Shown piece by piece: positions 18,071 to 26,077 of a stretch of 64,000 nt of DNA (within the stretch, counting starts at the first letter, position 1; each line of letters starts with the position of its first letter). Origin of the DNA: Mucilaginibacter lappiensis (GTDB lineage Bacteria; Bacteroidota; Bacteroidia; Sphingobacteriales; Sphingobacteriaceae); contig NZ_FTMG01000018.1 in assembly GCF_900155965.1 (NCBI RefSeq), forward strand, positions 84,430 through 148,429, written 5' to 3'. Made by a program: the position numbers and the translations under genes. The notes under the pieces are model-generated. The model searched no databases. It was not told where the DNA came from and saw only the letters and a program-made list of their open reading frames with translations.

Positions 18071-20395
18071 TCAATTAAACAGCACCCCGGGCATAATTTC
18101 TTTTTTGCCAGCTGAGCCCGGTGGGGCTATAAAAACACGCATCGGTGTTTGCCTAACCCGGTATGCCCCCGGTACAACTACAGGTGCGTTATAAATATAT
18201 TTTACTTTAATAGCATGAAACCCTTTTGCCAGCGGAAGAGCAGGCTCGCTTTCGGTTATTTTTTCACCATCAATAAATACCTGTGTATCGGTGTAAGATG
18301 CTGTGCTGAAATTGTAGGCACCATCGGCAGGGATATTGATAAAGCCATTGTACACTACGCCAAAATTGGGATTGTCCTTTTTAAAAGCTTCGACATTTAA
18401 GCGATCGGTAATAGCCGAATCCCGAGCGCTGGCATAATCCAGTTGCTCGGGGGCAGTAAATTTACTTTTGATGAGTTTATAACTCAGACCGGATTTATTA
18501 GCAGTATAATTTGCCGCTGGTATTAAGGCACGATTATACATCAGTATGTGGGTAGCTATGCTCCTGCGACCGGTTGGTGTGATCACCCGTGTTTTAAACT
18601 CACGTTTTTCATTGGGTGGCACTATAATGGTTACGGGCGAGGTATATTCCCAATCGGTATCCAGTGGATCGCGGCCGTTATAGGTAATGAAGATTTTGGC
18701 TCCTGGTACTACAGATTTAGGCGCAAATGTAAATTTATCGCCAAAAACCATGGTATCGATGACAGGCAGGGCGGTTGGCACACGATAATTATAATGCATG
18801 GCCTCTAAACGCGCGAAATGTTTAGCCAGACGTACTTCTGAAAAATTGATATAGTCTTTATTTTTAGGCAGGCTCCAGGCTACTTCTGATAGTGCGAACA
18901 GTCGCGGTAGTATTTGATATTGTAGTTTGGCCACGGTAGGCACGTACTCTGTCCAAAGATTGCCTTGGGTACCTATCACATATTTTTGTTCATCGGGCGT
19001 TAATTCTTTGGATACAGGATCGTAATTGTAGGTTTCGTCTAAAGCCGCGTAGCGACCAAACGAAACCGGTTCCTGCGGTGAACCGCTCTGGTAATGATCA
19101 AAGTAATTGCCGGTAGTTTGTGGCGTCATGATCACGTTATGTTTCTGATGCGCGGCGGCAATACCTCCCGCTTCGCCGGTCCAGCTCATCACAGTTGCGT
19201 TGGGGGCCAAACCGCCTTCCAGTATTTCGTCCCAACCAATAATACTACGACCTTTAGAGTTCAGGAATTTTTCGATGCGCTGGATAAAATAACTTTGCAG
19301 CTCGTGTTCATCTTTTAATCCCTTTTCCTTGATCAGCGCCTGGCAAAAAGCCGACTCTTTCCAGGGCTGTTTACCAGCCTCATCGCCACCTATGTGGATG
19401 TATTTGCTGGGAAAAAGTTCCATCACTTCGGTTAGCACATTCTCTAAAAAGGTAAAAGTTTCCTCAGTAGGACAATAGATATTGTTGATGTCCCGGGCCG
19501 GGATCTTGGTATCGGCAGGCGGTTCACATCTAAGTTCGGGATAGGCCCGTAAGGCAGCTTCGGAGTGCGCTGGCATTTCAATTTCAGGAATCACATTGAT
19601 ATAACGCTGGGCTGCAAATTTAACCACATCCCGAATGTCATCCTGGGTATAAAAACCGCCGTAGGCTAATGAATCGGGCCAATCGCGGTTGCTGCCAAAG
19701 GTGGTTTGCATCCTATAAGCGCCTACCTGGGTCAGCTTAGGATATTTTTTGATCTCGATGCGCCAACCCTGGCCGTCAACCAAATGCCAGTGAAAATTGT
19801 TCAGCTTATAGGCCGCCATCAGTTCAATAACTTTTTTAACCTGTGGTACGGTAAAAAAGTGGCGCGATACATCCAGCATCATGCCCCGGTAACCAAACCT
19901 GGGGCTATCTTCAATAGTCACACAATTGAACTTTTCGGTACCCGAGGTTTCCACCGGGAATAATTGCATAAGCGTTTGGATACCATAAAACATGCCGGCA
20001 TCCTTACCAATAATGGTAATGCGGTGTGGGGTTATGGTTAGCTTATAACCTTCCTTAGGTAACGCCGCCGCCCCTTTAGCGGTTAATATAAGCGTAGTCC
20101 CTTTAGTAGATTTTACTTTGGAGTTGTATTTGGATACTTTGTTATTGAAATGCCGGTTATTCAACAGAAAATCTTTTAAAAAAGCGACGTTCCTGTCTTT
20201 AATATTATCAGCCTTGATCTGGGTTAACTGGCTGAATACAAATGTACCCTGGCCTTTGGTTATGGAAGCCGGTGCCGGGATGATCCCCAAATGAGGGTCA
20301 TCACCCGGTATTTGCGCATTGGCCTGAAAGGTAAATATCAGGAAGCTTAAAAGGATCAACAAGAATTTTAGTCGGGGCGGATAGCTTTGATTCAT
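18071..20395 (-). CDS. GH20 beta-N-acetylhexosaminidase with C-terminal accessory domains
   Basis: The protein (774 aa) has a signal peptide of about 27 residues (FQANAQ). A GH20b domain spans about 35-165. The GH20 barrel has FRGMMLDVSR-like YRGMMLDVSRHF, HWHLVDGQGWRIEIKKYP and the catalytic pair Asp338-Glu339 in HIGGDEAGK, where the Asp positions the substrate acetamido group and the Glu is the acid. After the barrel (about 540 on) come a chitobiase/Fn3-associated-like beta domain and a PA14-like beta domain (FINIPADGAYNFSTASYTDT). It releases terminal GlcNAc or GalNAc. With the mannosidases and the fucosidase it completes an exo-acting set for N-glycans. It is convergent with the small secreted gene. 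Confidence 0.95.
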   Translation of the reverse strand: MNQSYPPRLKFLLILLSFLIFTFQANAQIPGDDPHLGIIPAPASITKGQGTFVFSQLTQIKADNIKDRNVAFLKDFLLNNRHFNNKVSKYNSKVKSTKGTTLILTAKGAAALPKEGYKLTITPHRITIIGKDAGMFYGIQTLMQLFPVETSGTEKFNCVTIEDSPRFGYRGMMLDVSRHFFTVPQVKKVIELMAAYKLNNFHWHLVDGQGWRIEIKKYPKLTQVGAYRMQTTFGSNRDWPDSLAYGGFYTQDDIRDVVKFAAQRYINVIPEIEMPAHSEAALRAYPELRCEPPADTKIPARDINNIYCPTEETFTFLENVLTEVMELFPSKYIHIGGDEAGKQPWKESAFCQALIKEKGLKDEHELQSYFIQRIEKFLNSKGRSIIGWDEILEGGLAPNATVMSWTGEAGGIAAAHQKHNVIMTPQTTGNYFDHYQSGSPQEPVSFGRYAALDETYNYDPVSKELTPDEQKYVIGTQGNLWTEYVPTVAKLQYQILPRLFALSEVAWSLPKNKDYINFSEVRLAKHFARLEAMHYNYRVPTALPVIDTMVFGDKFTFAPKSVVPGAKIFITYNGRDPLDTDWEYTSPVTIIVPPNEKREFKTRVITPTGRRSIATHILMYNRALIPAANYTANKSGLSYKLIKSKFTAPEQLDYASARDSAITDRLNVEAFKKDNPNFGVVYNGFINIPADGAYNFSTASYTDTQVFIDGEKITESEPALPLAKGFHAIKVKYIYNAPVVVPGAYRVRQTPMRVFIAPPGSAGKKEIMPGVLFN

Positions 20396-20625
20396 GATAA
20401 AGGTAAAATGATGAATAAACCGGATAGTTCCCCGCTAAAATACTTTATAATAATTTAATCGTCAGCATAATGGTTGATGTAACAGATTATTGACAATTAA
20501 AATAAGGCACATCAGCAAGTATAAAATTCAGCAAAAGGTAACTTAAACTTAAAATGGCTGTTCATGATTTTAAATAGATTATTAATAACTTTAACATCAA
20601 GAACCACCAATTAAAACATTCCATT

Positions 20626-20994
20626 ATGAACACACAAGAAGTAGCTAACGCATTAGTACAGTTTTGCCGTGAGGGTAAAAACTTTGATGCCATGAATGAG
20701 CTTTATGCCGATAATATAGTAAGCGAGGAGCCCAAAGGGGCTCATCAGGAATTTACAAATGGCAAAGAAGCTGTTATAGGGAAGTCAAAGCAGTGGTTTG
20801 AATCGGTAGAAGAGATACATGGCGGCACTGTTTCCGATCCAATTGTAAGCGGAAACTTTTTTGCAGTCACCATGGATACGGATGTCACCTTTAAAGGAAT
20901 GGGTAGAGTAAATATGCAGGAGATCTGCGTATATGAAGTTAAGGATGGTAAAATTGTTTTTGAAAGATTTTTTTACAATATACCAGAGCACTAA
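20626..20994 (+). CDS. SnoaL-like / NTF2-fold protein
   Basis: The protein (122 aa) has no signal peptide and is predicted cytosolic. The sequence follows the NTF2-like (SnoaL) pattern: an N-terminal helix, FDAMNELYADNIVSEEP, then KEAVIGKSKQWFESVEEIHG and C-terminal strands ending ICVYEVKDGKIVFERFFY. This cone-shaped fold serves as enzyme or binding domain and no substrate can be assigned. It is a single-gene unit with its own hairpin terminator. Confidence 0.85.
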   Translation: MNTQEVANALVQFCREGKNFDAMNELYADNIVSEEPKGAHQEFTNGKEAVIGKSKQWFESVEEIHGGTVSDPIVSGNFFAVTMDTDVTFKGMGRVNMQEICVYEVKDGKIVFERFFYNIPEH

Positions 20995-21020
20995 ATGAAT
21001 CAAAACCAATTATAAAGCTA

Positions 21021-21050
21021 AAACCCCGCGATGCCTGTCGTGGGGTTTTT
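21021..21050 (+). terminator. Terminator after the SnoaL-like gene
   Basis: AAACCCCGCGA / TCGTGGGGTTT pairs through one G-U and is followed by further Ts up to 21051. Confidence 0.75.
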
Positions 21051-21163
21051 TGTTGGATTTATGTACGTCAACAGTCATCCATGTTTTTTACAAAACGCTG
21101 TTTTAGTTTATCGGCAGATTTTGACATCTTTACAGCTACAAAACATATAATTCAGAAATATTT

Positions 21164-21568
21164 ATGCAGCACTGGTTAGTCAAGTCGGAACCATTTAAAT
21201 ACAGTTGGGAAAAATTTAATAAAGATGGCCGTACTTTTTGGGATGGCGTGCGCAATTATCAGGCCCGTAATAATTTACGCCTGATGAAGGAAGGCGACCT
21301 GGTGTTGTTTTATCATAGTAACGATGGTAAAGAAGTGGTAGGGATAGCCAAAGTAGTGAAAGAAGCCTATCAGGACCCAACTACGCAGGATCCCAACTGG
21401 GTAGTGGTTGATCTGTCCCCAGTCGAAACTCTTAAAAAGCCGGTAACCCTGGAAACTATTAAGGCCGATGAACAATTAAAAGATGTTGGCCTGGTCAGGC
21501 AGGGTCGCCTGTCGGTAATGGGTTTAAAACGTGAAGAATTTGACCGTATATTAGAATTAGGCAGTTAA
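21164..21568 (+). CDS. EVE-domain protein
   Basis: The protein (134 aa) is a complete single EVE domain (PUA-like fold). The start MQHWLVKSEPFKYSWEKF, the WDGVRNYQARNNL motif, GDLVLFYHSN and the GIAKVVKEAY strand are hallmarks of the Thy28/YecA-like group. EVE domains bind modified bases in DNA or RNA (established for several members). Its stop overlaps the next ATG by one base (TAATG), so translation of the CBM9-like gene may be coupled. That partnership with a secreted sugar-binding protein has no obvious functional sense. Confidence 0.92.
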   Translation: MQHWLVKSEPFKYSWEKFNKDGRTFWDGVRNYQARNNLRLMKEGDLVLFYHSNDGKEVVGIAKVVKEAYQDPTTQDPNWVVVDLSPVETLKKPVTLETIKADEQLKDVGLVRQGRLSVMGLKREEFDRILELGS

Positions 21569-22713
21569 TGAAAATACATATCGTTAACCTCCATTTATTT
21601 AAAAGCCGTCGTAAAATGATGGCTTTTACTGTTTTTGTTATGTTGACGCCCTGGCAGCTCCGGGCCCAGGATGTTTTTAAAGGCTTTGAAAACCTATTTA
21701 CTACTCCCGAAAATTATGTGGTAAAACATACGGATAAAGCTCCTGTAATTGATGGGAATATTGACGAGCAAATATGGCAGCAAGTAAAATGGACAACTAA
21801 CTTTGTAGATATTGAAGGCAACCTGAAACCCAAACCACCATTGCAAACCAATGTAAAAATGCTTTGGGACGATAGCTGCCTGTATATCGCCGCACGGATG
21901 TATGATCCTCAGGTTTGGGCCAAACTCAAAAAGCACGATGAAGTAATTTACATGGATAACGATTTTGAATTGTTTGTTGACCCGCTGAATACCGGGCATC
22001 AATATTATGAAATAGAAGTTAATGCGTTAAATACTATTTTCGATCTTTTTTTGACCAAACCCTATCGTAACCGGGGTGCCGCTATATCGGGTTGGGATGC
22101 ACCGGGTTTGCGTACTGCGGTAAAAATGCAGGGCACGCTCAATAATGCAGCTGATACCGACAAAGGCTGGACAGTTGAAATGGCCATTCCGTATGCAGCC
22201 CTTAATCCCGGTTTCAGAAGAACGGTGCCTCAAAATGGAACTTTATGGCGCATCAATTTTTCAAGGGTAGAATATGACACAAATATTCAAAACGGCCAAT
22301 ATATCAAAGTAAAAGATGCGGCTTCGGGTCGTGACCAGCCCGAACATAACTGGGTATGGTCGGCCCAGGGCCTGATCAATATGCACTATCCGGAGCGTTG
22401 GGGTTACCTGCTGTTCAGTGATCATCAAGCTGACGATGTGGTGTTTGAAATGCCTTATGCCGAGTTGCAAAAAAAATATTTATGGCTGGTTTATTACAAG
22501 CAAAAAGAGTGGCAAAGGCAAAATCATAGTTATGCGCAATCATTAAAAGAATTGGGATTGGAAAGTGGTTATAACATTTTAAAAAAATTTAATAACTTAC
22601 AGCTCGAAGCTACTAAACACCAGTTTATGGCTTTAATTAACGATGAGGAAAATAAAATAACTTATACCATTAACCAGGATGGATTTGTTGAACCCTTAAC
22701 CACCAATCACTAA
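21568..22713 (+). CDS. Secreted CBM9-like carbohydrate-binding protein
   Basis: The protein (381 aa) has a signal peptide, either from residue 1 or from Met17/18 (MMAFTVFVMLTPWQLRAQ). The mature N-terminal half is a family 9 carbohydrate-binding-like beta sandwich: DKAPVIDGNIDEQIWQQVKW, VKMLWDDSCLYIAARMYDP, NDFELFVDP, then GWTVEMAIPYAAL. The C-terminal 80 residues are helical and unassigned. CBM9-like proteins of this kind are common in Bacteroidota and often lie near glycosidases. It overlaps the EVE gene by 1 bp and precedes the GHL10-like gene by 5 bp, so the three form an operon. Confidence 0.85.
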   Translation: MKIHIVNLHLFKSRRKMMAFTVFVMLTPWQLRAQDVFKGFENLFTTPENYVVKHTDKAPVIDGNIDEQIWQQVKWTTNFVDIEGNLKPKPPLQTNVKMLWDDSCLYIAARMYDPQVWAKLKKHDEVIYMDNDFELFVDPLNTGHQYYEIEVNALNTIFDLFLTKPYRNRGAAISGWDAPGLRTAVKMQGTLNNAADTDKGWTVEMAIPYAALNPGFRRTVPQNGTLWRINFSRVEYDTNIQNGQYIKVKDAASGRDQPEHNWVWSAQGLINMHYPERWGYLLFSDHQADDVVFEMPYAELQKKYLWLVYYKQKEWQRQNHSYAQSLKELGLESGYNILKKFNNLQLEATKHQFMALINDEENKITYTINQDGFVEPLTTNH

Positions 22714-22718
22714 GCATC

Positions 22719-23801
22719 ATGAACAAGCGCGAATTTTTAAAAGCCGGTTTAGTAGCCACCGTAGCAGCTCAATTACCCATAAAAGGTCAGGCAAAAGAAC
22801 CTGTTACTATCAGTAAGAAAAAGGCCATGAAAAACTGGATCTGGATCAATCCAAACCTAAAGGATACGGATGACGATCTGAAAACCAATTACACGGCTTA
22901 TAAAGCAGCGGGTATTACCGGGATATTTTTTGAGAACGATAGCGAAAGACATTTCCGCGCCGCAAAAGCTGCAGGTATTGAAGCTCACCGCTGGATATGG
23001 ACTTTTAACCGTGCCGAAAAGGTAGCTGATCATCCCGAATGGTACAGCAAAAGCCGTAACGGTGATTCTTGTGCCGATAAGCCGCCTTATGTGCCGTATT
23101 ACCGCTGGCTTTGTCCTTCGCGCCCGGAGGTTCAGGACTATCTCACCAGTACCGTTAATGATATATTGACCAAGGACTATGTAGATGGTATCCACCTGGA
23201 TTACGTACGTTATTGTGATGTGATACTCCCCGTAAACCTGTGGGATAAATACAAAATTGAACAAACTAAAGAACTGCCAGAGTATGATTTTTGCTATTGC
23301 GAAGTTTGTCAGGCTAAGTTTAAAGAACAATATGGTAAGGATATCAAAGCCATTCAATACCCTGATGCCAGTCTTTCCTGGCGCTTGTTCAGGTATGGTA
23401 ACATCATCAGGGTGGTTAATGCGGTATCGGCTGTGGCTCATCAGCATAAAAAAACAATCACGGCGGCCGTTTTCCCAACTCCTGAAGTGGCGCGCCGCAA
23501 TGTACGGCAGGACTGGACAAACTTTAAGTTGGATGGCGTTTGTCCCATGATCTATCACGGTTTTTATAAAGAAAACGTAAGTTGGATAGGTGATGCCGTT
23601 GCCGAAGGCATTCATGTGCTCAATGGTAAATTTCCGCTGTATGCTGGCCTTTATCTTTCTGATTTTAATAATGACGAAGAGGTTCGCTCCGGTATCCAGT
23701 ATGCTTTAAAAAATGGAGCATCCGGGGTGTCATTCTTTGGCAGGGTTACGCCATCGGTATTGGGTATTTTGAAGCAGGAGAGTGCGGCGTTTAAAGCATA
23801 A
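22719..23801 (+). CDS. Putative GHL10-type glycosyl hydrolase (TIM barrel)
   Basis: The protein (360 aa) has an N-terminal export signal resembling Tat (NKREFLKAG, with KR in place of the usual RR). The barrel matches the hypothetical glycosyl hydrolase family GHL10/DUF187: GITGIFFENDSE, then YVDGIHLDYVRYCD, whose acidic residues are the best active-site candidates, and GVCPMIYHGFYKEN. A CxxC-like pair occurs in YCEVCQAKF. No member of known specificity comes to mind. Close coupling to the CBM9-like gene suggests a shared carbohydrate target. The terminator-like hairpin at 23831 closes the unit. Confidence 0.78.
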   Translation: MNKREFLKAGLVATVAAQLPIKGQAKEPVTISKKKAMKNWIWINPNLKDTDDDLKTNYTAYKAAGITGIFFENDSERHFRAAKAAGIEAHRWIWTFNRAEKVADHPEWYSKSRNGDSCADKPPYVPYYRWLCPSRPEVQDYLTSTVNDILTKDYVDGIHLDYVRYCDVILPVNLWDKYKIEQTKELPEYDFCYCEVCQAKFKEQYGKDIKAIQYPDASLSWRLFRYGNIIRVVNAVSAVAHQHKKTITAAVFPTPEVARRNVRQDWTNFKLDGVCPMIYHGFYKENVSWIGDAVAEGIHVLNGKFPLYAGLYLSDFNNDEEVRSGIQYALKNGASGVSFFGRVTPSVLGILKQESAAFKA

Positions 23802-23830
23802 GTCTAATAATATTTCCATTATACTATTTG

Positions 23831-23861
23831 CAAAGGCGTTTTGTTTATCAAAACGCCTTTG
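23831..23861 (+). terminator. Hairpin after the GHL10-like gene
   Basis: The perfect 13-bp stem CAAAGGCGTTTTG / CAAAACGCCTTTG (23831-23843, 23849-23861) has a 5-nt loop. The T-run after it is weak, so termination is likely but not certain. Confidence 0.65.
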
Positions 23862-23889
23862 TACTTTTACAGCATAGCAAAACTATACC

Positions 23890-24873
23890 ATGAACTACAG
23901 GGATTTTAAAGGCACAGCCATTGCCGAAGTGGGGTTAGGTACCTGGCAATTAGGCAGCGCCGACTGGGGCAATGTGAATGAATATGAAGCCATCAATATA
24001 TTAAAAGCTTATACCGATGCCGGCGGTAATTTTCTGGATACAGCCGATGTATATGGCATGGGTGTTAGTGAAACCGTGATTGGTAAGTTTTTAAAAATTG
24101 TTGATCATAAAGTATACGTGGCAACCAAGCTGGGCCGCCGCGACGATGCCCCAAATGGCTGGCCGCAGAATTTTACCTATGATGCCATGAAACGCCAGGT
24201 AGAGGATTCGCTCCGGCACCTGGATATTCCCCGGTTATTTTTGGAGCAATTGCATTGTATTCCTACCGAAGAAATGCGTGCGGGCAAGGTGTTCGATCAT
24301 TTGCGCCAGTTGCAGGAACAGGGACTCATTACCCATTTTGGCGCGAGTGTCGAGACTTCTGAGGAAGCACTGATCTGCCTGGAGCAGGAAGGTTTGGCTT
24401 CGTTACAGATTATCTTTAACCTGTTCAGGCAGCATGTTGCTGATGAGGTGTTTGCCAAGGCCGCCGAAAAGGGCGTAGCTATCATTGTGCGTGTACCGCT
24501 GGCCAGTGGTTTATTATCTGGCAAATTCACCACGCAAACCAAGTTTGCCCAGAATGATCATCGCCATTATAATGCCAATGGCGAAGCGTTTAACGCTGGT
24601 GAAACATTCTCGGGTATTGAGTTTAACGAAGGTGTAAACTTATCCAACAAAATAAAAGAATTGCTACCCGACGACCGGATGCCGCAATGGGCTATCCGCT
24701 GGATATTGGATCATCCGGAAGTTACCACTGTAATACCCGGGGCATCCAAAGTAACACAGGTTAATAGTAATGTAGAGGCGGTAAACTTCCCTCACTTATT
24801 AGCTGGGACTCATCAACAATTAAGATCGCTATATGATGCAGAGATAGTAGATAAAATAAGAGGACATTTTTAA
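23890..24873 (+). CDS. Aldo/keto reductase
   Basis: The protein (327 aa) is a cytosolic NADPH-dependent reductase of the AKR superfamily. Motifs in order are VGLGTWQLGSADWG, GGNFLDTADVYGMG (catalytic Asp and Tyr), YVATKLGRRD (catalytic Lys), a LFLEQLHCIP strand, HFGASVETSEEA, the loop RVPLASGLLSGKFT and the cofactor-binding WAIRWILDHPEVTTVIPGASKVTQV. The length is typical. The substrate is not predictable. It stands alone between the GHL10 unit and a convergent MarR gene, with a repeat hairpin after its stop. Confidence 0.95.
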   Translation: MNYRDFKGTAIAEVGLGTWQLGSADWGNVNEYEAINILKAYTDAGGNFLDTADVYGMGVSETVIGKFLKIVDHKVYVATKLGRRDDAPNGWPQNFTYDAMKRQVEDSLRHLDIPRLFLEQLHCIPTEEMRAGKVFDHLRQLQEQGLITHFGASVETSEEALICLEQEGLASLQIIFNLFRQHVADEVFAKAAEKGVAIIVRVPLASGLLSGKFTTQTKFAQNDHRHYNANGEAFNAGETFSGIEFNEGVNLSNKIKELLPDDRMPQWAIRWILDHPEVTTVIPGASKVTQVNSNVEAVNFPHLLAGTHQQLRSLYDAEIVDKIRGHF

Positions 24874-24896
24874 AGTATATAGCTACCTAGCACTAC

Positions 24897-24979
24897 TTGT
24901 CATTCTGAGCGGAGCGAAGAATCTGTTTTAGAGCATACAAAGATCACAAATAGGTCCTTCGCTCCGCTCAGGATGACAA
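24897..24979. repeat. TGTCATTCTGAG-type interspersed hairpin, copy A
   Basis: TTGTCATTCTGAGCGGAGCG at 24897-24916 is answered by CGCTCCGCTCAGGATGACAA at 24960-24979, giving a stem of about 23 bp with one mismatch and an AT-rich loop. It lies between the convergent aldo/keto reductase and MarR genes and may serve as their shared terminator. Confidence 0.8.
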
Positions 24980-24993
24980 ATACAAAGTTTTAA

Positions 24994-25443
24994 CTATCCT
25001 CTCAGCTTGTCCAGCAAATCGCTGAGTATAGCTGCCTCATCTTCACTTAAATTTCCTTTGAGTATATCCTTTGTTTTAAATTCATTATCCATTTTTGATA
25101 ATGTTTGCAAACCCAGTTCGCTGATGCGGATATCAACTGCGCGCCTGTCTTTATTATTGGTACAGCGTGAAACCAGTTCCTTTTGTATCAGGCGGTCAAC
25201 TATGCGCGATGCGTCAGACATTTTATCAATCATGCGCTCTTTCAGCAAATTAATGGTTGCCGGGTTGGGGTATTGGCCCCTTAGTATCCTCAGGATATTA
25301 AATTGTTGTTGCGTAATATTATATTTATCAAAATGTAGCTTAAAGTAGTTGTTTAACCAACCAGAAGTGTAGGCAATGTTAATTGCTACTTTATGATAAT
25401 TATCTTCAAAATTTGTGCTTTGTATTTCGTCGTCAATGCGCAT
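24994..25443 (-). CDS. MarR-family transcriptional regulator
   Basis: The protein (149 aa) is a winged-helix dimer of the MarR family. NITQQQFNILRILRGQYPNPATI is the recognition region entry, LLKERMIDKMSDASRIVDRLIQKELVSR the HTH, and NKDRRAVDIRISELGLQTL the wing with its conserved DRR. I start at the ATG at 25443 (MRIDDEIQ). The frame stays open to a TTG at 25455 that would add four residues and is less likely. The gene faces the aldo/keto reductase, so control of that gene is possible but only a guess. Confidence 0.93.
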   Translation of the reverse strand: MRIDDEIQSTNFEDNYHKVAINIAYTSGWLNNYFKLHFDKYNITQQQFNILRILRGQYPNPATINLLKERMIDKMSDASRIVDRLIQKELVSRCTNNKDRRAVDIRISELGLQTLSKMDNEFKTKDILKGNLSEDEAAILSDLLDKLRG

Positions 25444-25527
25444 AATTGGTAACAATCAATAAGAATGTAAATATGTTTAATTATTTTTAATTTAAGCTAA
25501 GTCTATACGTGAGCTGAGGATCGTTCA

Positions 25528-25704
25528 TTACACCTCATTTCTATTTATTTCATTTTGAGTATCAGCTATATCTGGTTTACCATAGTTCCAGGGGCAGTGC
25601 AGGCATTTATTTTTACAACAATAGCCCCGCTTTAAATGGTACTCTTTTGTAAAAACAAAATTACCATCCTCATTAATATAATAATCTATTCCTTCCTGTA
25701 ACAT
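25528..25704 (-). CDS. Small DUF5522-type Cys-rich protein
   Basis: The protein (58 aa) reads from ATG at 25704 to TAA at 25528. It begins LQEGIDYYINEDGNFVFT, then YHLKRGYCC and CLHCPW. The YHLxRGxCC-x3-CxxCP pattern, with four cysteines, matches the small DUF5522 family, likely metal-binding. The function is unknown. The cysteine spacing and acidic start are too specific for chance. It lies 84 bp upstream of the MarR gene on the same strand. Confidence 0.85.
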   Translation of the reverse strand: MLQEGIDYYINEDGNFVFTKEYHLKRGYCCKNKCLHCPWNYGKPDIADTQNEINRNEV

Positions 25705-26077
25705 TTATTTAAACTGTTTGGCGTAGCCGTTGATGAGCTATACCATCCCCGAAAAATTTCAACAGATATCTAACATTTACACCCGCGATAAAACTTTTTA
25801 AACCTTAAATCTTAACACTTTTCGGCTCAAAACAGGGTGAAAGCAACTGAAAAGCATTCAAAAAGCATCAATTTTAACACTTCTTAACACGATTTTGATG
25901 TGTTTTGAAAAGTTTTAAAATCGTTAATTAATTGGTAGTTAATAGTTTGAGGTAAATATTACCCCTTTTTGATCACATTTATGCTTAGCTCAACAATAAG
26001 TCTCCTCTGGAAAAGAGCGTTAGGACTATTGCTTATACAAATTTACTAAAAAAATTGGTAATTATAAATGCTTTGCT
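25705..26077. other. Intergenic stretch without a gene
   Basis: I find no frame with protein-like features, no clear promoter and no strong hairpin in these 373 bases. The DNA is AT-rich and probably carries the upstream signals of the DUF5522-type gene and the 3' end of the exonuclease transcript. Confidence 0.5.

Noticed and set aside
22857..23615. 252-residue antisense frame opposite the GHL10-like gene
   Set aside because: The sense protein has a signal and the barrel motifs; the antisense peptide has no recognisable domain and mirrors sense codon bias.
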